From positions 1-35,567 of the forward strand of contig JAHHSV010000011.1 of the NCBI GenBank assembly GCA_020025015.1: a stretch of 35,567 bases of DNA, given 5' to 3'. How positions within the stretch are numbered: the first letter of the stretch is position 1; the number at the start of each line of letters is the position of its first letter. The notes beneath the pieces were generated by a model that saw only the letters and a list, made by a program, of their open reading frames with translations, was not told the origin of the DNA and did no database searches. This document shows, in pieces, positions 30,388 to 35,567 of the stretch. Source of the stretch: Anaeroplasmataceae bacterium (GTDB lineage: Bacteria; Bacillota_I; Bacilli_A; Acholeplasmatales; Anaeroplasmataceae). The translations under genes were made by a program, and so were the position numbers.

Positions 30388-31599
30388 ATGCTAGATGTTA
30401 AGGAAATAAGAAAAGATTTCAAGGCTTATCTTAAACATCCTAATATGACTTATCTTGATAGTGGCGCTTCAGCATTAAAGGCTGCACCAGTTGTTGATAT
30501 AATGTCTGAGTATCTTTATTACAATGGCTCAAATGTTCATCGTGGTGTTTATAGCTTAAGCTATGAAGCAACTAATGAATATGAGAATGCTCGTAAAAAG
30601 GTAGCTGATTTTATTAATGCTGATTTTGAAGAAATTGTCTTTACAAGAGGCGCATCAAGTGCCTTAAACCTAGTAGCCTTAAGCTATGGCTTGAGCTTTT
30701 TAGGTGAGGGTGATGAAATTATTTCTTCAGAGCTTGAGCATCACTCAAATCAAATGCCTTGGTTAAATGTTAGCCAAAAGACAGGGGCTAAGCTTAAGTA
30801 TGTGCCTCTTGATGCCGAAGGAAGAATCACAGTTGAGGGCTTTAAGAAGGTTTTAAGTAATAAAACTAAGATTGTTGCTTTAAATCAGGTTTCAAATGTT
30901 ATGGGCTATATCTCACCAATTGAAGAGATTATAAAGCTAGCTCATGAGGTTGGTGCTTTAGTCATCGTTGATGCTGCTCAAAGTGCCCCACATATGAAGA
31001 TTGATGTAAAGCAAATGGATTGTGATTTTTTGGCCTTTTCTGGTCATAAGATGTGTGGACCTACTGGTATAGGTGTGCTATATGGTAAGAAAAAGCTATT
31101 AGATAAAATGCCACCGGTTGAATTTGGTGGTGATATGGCTGAAGATGTTTATATGGATAAAATGTCCTTTAAGGATGCTCCATATAAGTTTGAAACAGGT
31201 ACTCCACTTATTGCTGAGGCAATTGGTTTAGGAGCAGCCTGTGAATATATTGCTTCAATAGGCTTAGATAAGATAGCTTGCCATGAGAATCGTTTAGCTA
31301 AAATGGCAATTGAGGAAATGAAAAAGATTCCTAATGTTAAGATTTATAATCCTAATACTGATACAGGAGTTATTTCATTTAATATTGAAGGCGTTCATCC
31401 TCATGATGCAGCTTCAGTTTTTGATAAAAATGGAGTATGCATAAGAGCAGGTCATCATTGTGCGGAATTAATTATTCGCTGGTTGGATGTTGTAGGAACC
31501 CTAAGAGCAACATTCTATCTATATAATGATGAAGAGGATGTTAAGCGCTTTGTTGAATCAGTAAAGGAAGCAAGCGACTTCTTTAGTATGTTTATGTAG
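30388..31599 (+). CDS. sufS: Cysteine desulfurase SufS
   Basis: PLP enzyme that takes sulfur from cysteine as an enzyme-bound persulfide and passes it to SufU. The 403-aa length is typical. The PLP lysine is Lys221 in F-S-G-H-K-M-C-G-P-T-G, with the cofactor-binding E-L-E-H-H-S-N and D-A-A-Q-S near 115-121 and 195-199. The persulfide Cys358 is in R-A-G-H-H-C-A-E, of the group II (SufS) type where R-x-G-H-H-C-A-Q is usual. It lies 5 bp after sufD and 14 bp before sufU. Confidence 0.97.
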   Translation: MLDVKEIRKDFKAYLKHPNMTYLDSGASALKAAPVVDIMSEYLYYNGSNVHRGVYSLSYEATNEYENARKKVADFINADFEEIVFTRGASSALNLVALSYGLSFLGEGDEIISSELEHHSNQMPWLNVSQKTGAKLKYVPLDAEGRITVEGFKKVLSNKTKIVALNQVSNVMGYISPIEEIIKLAHEVGALVIVDAAQSAPHMKIDVKQMDCDFLAFSGHKMCGPTGIGVLYGKKKLLDKMPPVEFGGDMAEDVYMDKMSFKDAPYKFETGTPLIAEAIGLGAACEYIASIGLDKIACHENRLAKMAIEEMKKIPNVKIYNPNTDTGVISFNIEGVHPHDAASVFDKNGVCIRAGHHCAELIIRWLDVVGTLRATFYLYNDEEDVKRFVESVKEASDFFSMFM

Positions 31600-31613
31600 T
31601 AGGGGAAGATATT

Positions 31614-32060
31614 ATGAAACTAGAAGATTTATATAGACAAGTAATAATGGATCATTATAAGAATCCTCGTAACAAAGGATTAGTTGAAGCCGATGGCTAT
31701 CAAACAGTTCATTTACACAACCCATCTTGTGGTGATGATATGACTATTGAGGTTAAGGTGGAAGGCAATATTATAAAGGATGTTCGTCAGGCTGGTACTG
31801 GCTGTAGTATTTGCTGCAGTAGTGCTTCAGTTATGACTGAGGAATTGATTGGTAAAACTGTTGCTGAGGCAAATAAAACAATTCAAAATTTTTATCAGAT
31901 GATTCAAGGTAATGATTTAACTGATGAGGAAATTGAAGAATTAGGTGAGGCTATGGCCTATAAGGGGGTTAGCCAATTTCCAGCACGTATTAAATGTGCA
32001 ACCTTAGCTTGGAAGGCAGCAGAAAAAGCGTTAAAGGAAGCTGATGAAGATGAAAAATAA
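31614..32060 (+). CDS. sufU: Zinc-dependent sulfurtransferase SufU
   Basis: Accepts persulfide sulfur from SufS by zinc-ligand exchange and delivers it to SufBCD. The 148-aa IscU-like fold has the SufU ligands Cys39, Asp41, Cys64 (G-T-G-C-S-I-C-C-S-S) and Cys127 (R-I-K-C-A-T-L-A-W). The 18-21 residue insertion typical of SufU relative to IscU lies around 94-117. Two additional cysteines (67-68) follow Cys64. GGGGAAG stands before ATG 31614. It overlaps sufB by 11 bp or more. Confidence 0.96.
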   Translation: MKLEDLYRQVIMDHYKNPRNKGLVEADGYQTVHLHNPSCGDDMTIEVKVEGNIIKDVRQAGTGCSICCSSASVMTEELIGKTVAEANKTIQNFYQMIQGNDLTDEEIEELGEAMAYKGVSQFPARIKCATLAWKAAEKALKEADEDEK

Positions 32061-33453
32061 TATAGATATAATTGGTAATGAGGATTATAAATATGGTTTT
32101 CATACTGACACTGAGGCTTATTTAACCTCTGGTAAGGGCTTAAACGAGGATGTAATTAGGTTTATCAGTAGTGCTAAGCATGAACCAGAATTTATGACAG
32201 AGTTTAGATTAAAGGCATATAAGAAATTTTTAGAGCTAAAAAATCCTAAGTGGGGACCTGATTTAAGTGGTATTGATTTTCAAGAATATACCTATTATGT
32301 AAAATCTACTCCAAAAACTGAGGATAGCTGGGATAATGTGCCTACTGAAATTAAGGATACCTTTGAAAAATTAGGTATTCCTGAGGCTGAGGCTAAGTAT
32401 TTATCTGGTACAAGTACTCAGTTTGAAAGTGAAGTAGTTTACCATAAGAATTTACAGGAGCTAGAGGAAGAGGGCGTAATATTCTGTGATACAGATACAG
32501 CCTTACGTTTATATCCTGATTTATTTAAGAAGTATTTTGGTAAGGTAATTCCTGCTTCAGATAATAAATATGCAGCCTTAAATAGTGCAGTTTGGTCAGG
32601 TGGTTCATTTATTTATGTGCCTAAGGGTGTTCATGTTAAAAAGCCTGTTCAATCATATTTTAGAATTAATAGTGAAAGAGTAGGTCAGTTTGAAAGAACC
32701 CTAATTATTGTTGATGATGATGCAAGCATTCATTATGTTGAAGGCTGTACAGCTCCACAATATAGCAAGGATTCATTACATGCGGCGGTTGTTGAAATTT
32801 ATGTAGGTAAGAATGCAAGCTGTAGATATTCAACAGTGCAAAACTGGTCAAACAATATCGTTAACCTAGTAACAAAGCGTGCTTTAGTTTTAGATAATGG
32901 TATGATGGAATGGATTGATGGTAACGTTGGTTCTGGCTTAAATATGAAATACCCTGCTTGTATTTTACAGGGTGATAATGCGAAGGGGAACTGCATTACT
33001 GTTGCTTTTGCTAGTCAAAATCAATATCAGGATACTGGTGCTAAAATGATTCATTTAGGTAAAAATACAACCTCAACTATCATTTCAAAATCAATTTGTC
33101 GAGGTGGCGGTAAGGTTAATTACCGAGGTACTGTTACTCATGGTAAAAATGCCAAGGGTGCAAGAAGTCACGTTGAGTGTGATACTTTAATTTTAGACCC
33201 AATTTCAACATCTGATACTATCCCTTTAAATAGAGGCGAGAATTCAGATATGTATATTGAGCATGAGGCAACTGTAAGTAAGGTTAACGAGGAGCAATTA
33301 TTCTATTTAATGAGTAGAGGCTTAACTGAGGATGAGGCAACTGAATTAATTATCATGGGTTTTATTGAACCATTCTCTAAGGAATTACCTATGGAATATG
33401 CAGTTGAGTTAAACCGTCTAATTAAGATGGAAATGAAGGATTCAATTGGTTAA
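32050..33453 (+). CDS. sufB: Fe-S cluster scaffold protein SufB
   Basis: Main scaffold on which SufBCD builds Fe-S clusters. The 467-aa protein contains the family core: S-G-G-S-F-I-Y-V-P-K-G-V, V-E-G-C-T-A-P, S-R-S/G-A-R-S-H-V-E-C-D-T and the C-terminal Y-L-M-S-R-G-L-T-E-D-E-A-T-E-L-I. ATG 32050 has AAGGAAG at a good distance; ATG 32044 is also in frame and would only add M-K. It overlaps the sufU end, suggesting coupling, and is the last gene before the suf terminator. Confidence 0.97.
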   Translation: MKNNIDIIGNEDYKYGFHTDTEAYLTSGKGLNEDVIRFISSAKHEPEFMTEFRLKAYKKFLELKNPKWGPDLSGIDFQEYTYYVKSTPKTEDSWDNVPTEIKDTFEKLGIPEAEAKYLSGTSTQFESEVVYHKNLQELEEEGVIFCDTDTALRLYPDLFKKYFGKVIPASDNKYAALNSAVWSGGSFIYVPKGVHVKKPVQSYFRINSERVGQFERTLIIVDDDASIHYVEGCTAPQYSKDSLHAAVVEIYVGKNASCRYSTVQNWSNNIVNLVTKRALVLDNGMMEWIDGNVGSGLNMKYPACILQGDNAKGNCITVAFASQNQYQDTGAKMIHLGKNTTSTIISKSICRGGGKVNYRGTVTHGKNAKGARSHVECDTLILDPISTSDTIPLNRGENSDMYIEHEATVSKVNEEQLFYLMSRGLTEDEATELIIMGFIEPFSKELPMEYAVELNRLIKMEMKDSIG

Positions 33454-33459
33454 AATTTA

Positions 33460-33484
33460 GGGAATAGCTAGTCTATTCCTTTTT
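33460..33484 (+). terminator. Terminator of the suf operon
   Basis: GGAATAG (33461-33467) pairs with CTATTCC (33473-33479) around CTAGT, followed by TTTTT. The thioesterase gene starts 14 bases after it with no visible promoter, so partial read-through is likely. Confidence 0.75.
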
Positions 33485-33497
33485 ACTAGGTGAAAAT

Positions 33498-34217
33498 ATG
33501 AAATTAAAATTAGAAGAAAATTACATTTTAAGAACAAATGATTTTGATAATTTAGATCGCCTAAAGCCAACAGCTATTTTAGATATTTTTCAGGATATTG
33601 CTGGTCGTCAGGCTGAGCTAATTGGAGTTGGCTACGATGATATGCTTAAAAAGGGCTATTACTGGGTTGTTATAAGAGAAAGAATAACCATTTTAAAGCA
33701 GCCTAAATTTGGTAGTAAGGTTAAGGTTATAACCTGGCCAAACAAGAAAAACCGAATTGAGTTTACGAGAAATTACCGAATGGAAGCGGAAAACGGTGAG
33801 GTTATTGCCGTTGGTGGAAGCCTTTGGGTTTTAATTGATACCGTTAACCGTAGGATAAGTAGGGCAAGAGATGTTGACTATAATGGTGAGTGCTACGAGG
33901 AAAAGGTCTATGATTCCTTAGTAAAGCTTCCTGAATGTAGTGATTTTACTAATTTTTATGAATATGAGGTCCATTATACCGATTTAGATCATAATGGACA
34001 TATGAATAATGCTAAATATGTAGATATAATTTTAAATGCCTTAAATCCCCAAAAGAAAGAAAAAATTAAGGATTTAGAAATTGATTTTATTAATGAGGTA
34101 AAGCTTCGGGATAGAATTAATTTAAAGTATTTAAAGGATGCCAATTATTATTTCTTTGAGGCTTATTTAGAGGATAAGGTAATATTTAGGGCAAAAGTGA
34201 GGTTAGAAAATGAATAA
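33498..34217 (+). CDS. Acyl-ACP thioesterase (double hot-dog fold)
   Basis: Releases fatty acids from acyl carrier protein in the cytosol. The 239-aa length fits bacterial members of the FatA/FatB-like family. The first hot-dog domain has the family segment W-V-V-I-R-E-R-I (56-63) and later T-R-N-Y-R; the second contains T-D-L-D-H-N-G-H-M-N-N-A-K-Y (161-174), holding the catalytic Asn/His-type residues. The Shine-Dalgarno AGGTGA precedes ATG 33498. It overlaps the M18 gene by 8 bp (ATGAATAA). Short-chain or membrane-lipid roles are both possible; chain-length specificity cannot be read here. Confidence 0.85.
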   Translation: MKLKLEENYILRTNDFDNLDRLKPTAILDIFQDIAGRQAELIGVGYDDMLKKGYYWVVIRERITILKQPKFGSKVKVITWPNKKNRIEFTRNYRMEAENGEVIAVGGSLWVLIDTVNRRISRARDVDYNGECYEEKVYDSLVKLPECSDFTNFYEYEVHYTDLDHNGHMNNAKYVDIILNALNPQKKEKIKDLEIDFINEVKLRDRINLKYLKDANYYFFEAYLEDKVIFRAKVRLENE

Positions 34218-35508
34218 ATTTTTAAGTTTTATGCGTGAAGCTGTATCTTGCTATCATGCAACAAAGGAAATTGAAGAAATCTTAGCTGAGGCTGGCTTTG
34301 AGGGCCTAGTTGAAAATAAAGCCTGGGAATTAGAAAATGGTAAAAAGTATTATGTAAAGCGTAATGATTCTAGTATTATTGCCTTTGCTACGCCAAAGGG
34401 AAAAACAAGCTATGGTATTAATATATGTGCAAGCCATAGTGATTCACCTAGCTTTAAAATTAAGCCAAATAGCCTATTAAAAAGCGAAGGCTACTTACGC
34501 TTAAATACTGAGGTTTATGGTGGAGCTATTTTAAATACCTGGTTAGATAAGCCTTTAAGCGTTGCAGGCCGTGTTATTGTAAGAGAAAATAATAGCATTA
34601 CAACAAAGCTAGTTAGTATTGATAGAGACCTATTAGTTATTCCTAATATTGCTCCTCATATGGATCCAAAGGTTAGTAAAGGGAAGGAATACAACCCTCA
34701 AATTGATATGATGCCATTACTTGCCTGTGGTAATAATGATTTATCTATTGAAGGAATTCTTGCCCATGAAATGCATGTTAAGGAAGAAGATATTTTAGAT
34801 TTTGATTTAATTTTAGTGAATCGTCAGCGTGCAAGAATTTTAGGCTATAATAATGATTTAGTTATGTCACCTCAATTAGATGACCTAGCTTCAGCCTATA
34901 CAACCTTAAGAGGCTTTTTAGAGGCTGACAATAGTGAGGCCTTCAATGTTTATGTTTGCTTCGATAATGAAGAGGTTGGAAGCCGTACACGTCAGGGTGC
35001 TGGTTCTAAGTTCTTATTTGATACCTTAGAAAGAGCTTTAACTAATTTAGGCTATACAGCAGAGGAATATAAAGCAATCTTAGCTAATTCATTCTTATTA
35101 TCTGCTGATAATGCGCATGCAGTTCATCCAAATTTACCTCAATTTACTGATCAATTAAATAAGACCTTTATTAATGAGGGTGTGGTTTTAAAATATAATG
35201 CAAATCAAAGCTATACAACTGATTCCTTATCAGCAGCCTATATTCAAATGCTTGCCGATGAGGCAGAGGTTAAAATGCAAAAGTTTGCTAATAGAAGTGA
35301 TGTAAGAGGTGGTGGTACCTTAGGTGCCATTTCATCTAGTCAGGTTTCTATTCATGCGGCAGATATTGGTTTACCTCAGCTTGCAATGCATTCATCATGT
35401 GAGGTTTGTGGTATTAAGGATTTAGATGCAATGGTTAGATTATGTAAGAATTATTTCAATCATAAGCTAGTTATTAAAAATGATAATACCATTGAATTAA
35501 TTAAATAA
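34210..35508 (+). CDS. apeB: M18 family aminopeptidase
   Basis: Cytosolic dinuclear zinc aminopeptidase that removes N-terminal acidic or neutral residues from peptides. The 432-aa length is typical. Zinc and catalytic motifs are A-S-H-S-D-S-P (75-80; His76, Asp78), Q-L-D-D-L near 217-222, D-N-E-E-V-G-S-R-T-R-Q-G-A, and S-A-D-N-A-H-A. The N-T-E-V-Y-G-G-A-I-L-N-T-W-L-D segment confirms M18. GAGG stands eight bases before ATG 34210, in an 8-bp overlap with the thioesterase gene. It is probably a general peptide-salvage enzyme. Confidence 0.95.
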   Translation: MNKFLSFMREAVSCYHATKEIEEILAEAGFEGLVENKAWELENGKKYYVKRNDSSIIAFATPKGKTSYGINICASHSDSPSFKIKPNSLLKSEGYLRLNTEVYGGAILNTWLDKPLSVAGRVIVRENNSITTKLVSIDRDLLVIPNIAPHMDPKVSKGKEYNPQIDMMPLLACGNNDLSIEGILAHEMHVKEEDILDFDLILVNRQRARILGYNNDLVMSPQLDDLASAYTTLRGFLEADNSEAFNVYVCFDNEEVGSRTRQGAGSKFLFDTLERALTNLGYTAEEYKAILANSFLLSADNAHAVHPNLPQFTDQLNKTFINEGVVLKYNANQSYTTDSLSAAYIQMLADEAEVKMQKFANRSDVRGGGTLGAISSSQVSIHAADIGLPQLAMHSSCEVCGIKDLDAMVRLCKNYFNHKLVIKNDNTIELIK

Positions 35509-35516
35509 AAATAAAA

Positions 35517-35567
35517 AAGGGGCTGTGAAAAAACCTAGTTTTTGAAATTAGGGACTTCACAGTCCTT
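35517..35567 (+). terminator. Long hairpin, probable terminator after the M18 gene (runs to the window edge)
   Basis: AAGGGGCTGTGAA (35517-35529) pairs with TTCACAGTCCTT (35556-35567), with two G-T pairs, and encloses a smaller CCTA/TAGG hairpin. An A-run precedes it; any T-run would lie beyond the window. The branched shape could also be part of a mobile-element end. Confidence 0.65.

Noticed and set aside
1..35567. Genetic code 4 (TGA as Trp)
   Set aside because: All genes are complete under the standard code, tryptophan is TGG throughout, and TGA closes two genes.
1..35567. CRISPR arrays, tRNAs, rRNAs
   Set aside because: Scanning the intergenic gaps showed no spaced repeats beyond the two-copy 37-bp repeat and no cloverleaf or rRNA sequence.

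Overview
This window looks like the chromosome of an AT-rich, low-GC Gram-positive bacterium (Bacillota). The compact gene style and family variants suggest the Bacilli/Erysipelotrichia side or a cultured-poorly relative of the Mollicutes, but the exact lineage is an inference. The evidence is the Firmicutes gene order (upp next to the atp operon, sufCDSUB, walJ-rlmH), lipoproteins anchored by lipobox cysteines, strong Shine-Dalgarno sites of the AGGAGG/GGTGAT type and AT-rich coding. The genetic code is standard: tryptophan is TGG and no gene carries an internal TGA, although TGA is very rare as a stop.

Layout. Positions 1-855 hold the 3' remains of a group II intron: a reverse transcriptase/maturase tail plus domains V and VI. 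A 37-bp direct repeat lies on each side. From 997 to 9001 runs rpiB-upp-atpZ-atpI-atpBEFHAGDC, a complete F-type ATP synthase operon whose c subunit carries a two-carboxylate motif that suggests Na+ coupling. A convergent YigZ/IMPACT-family gene overlaps atpC by 6 bp, and each gene's terminator lies inside the other's coding sequence. Positions 9725-13569 carry an overlapping trio: a short CCA-type nucleotidyltransferase, an intracellular type I pullulanase and a YhaM-type 3'-5' exonuclease. Next, on the minus strand, come two very large lipoproteins (1025 and 928 aa, 19531 down to 13668) that I read as diverged PrsA-like foldases with a calcium-loop-like insert in the parvulin domain.

From 19805 onward all genes are on the plus strand: walJ (yycJ)-rlmH; a stand-alone uxaC; a CvpA-like membrane protein; a small four-helix membrane protein; leuS; a pyridoxine/pyridoxamine kinase-like gene; and a membrane protein fused to a HAD-like domain that has lost its catalytic residues. 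Then comes the suf Fe-S assembly operon (sufC, short sufD, sufS, sufU, sufB), an acyl-ACP thioesterase and an M18 aminopeptidase, closing with a hairpin at the window edge.

Most of the window is housekeeping: energy coupling, Fe-S assembly, tRNA/RNA 3'-end processing and tRNA charging. The least ordinary parts are the paired giant parvulin-like lipoproteins, the exporter-like/pseudo-HAD fusion, the reciprocal nested terminators at atpC/yigZ, and the repeat-bracketed intron fragment. I see no CRISPR array, tRNA, rRNA or intact insertion sequence.
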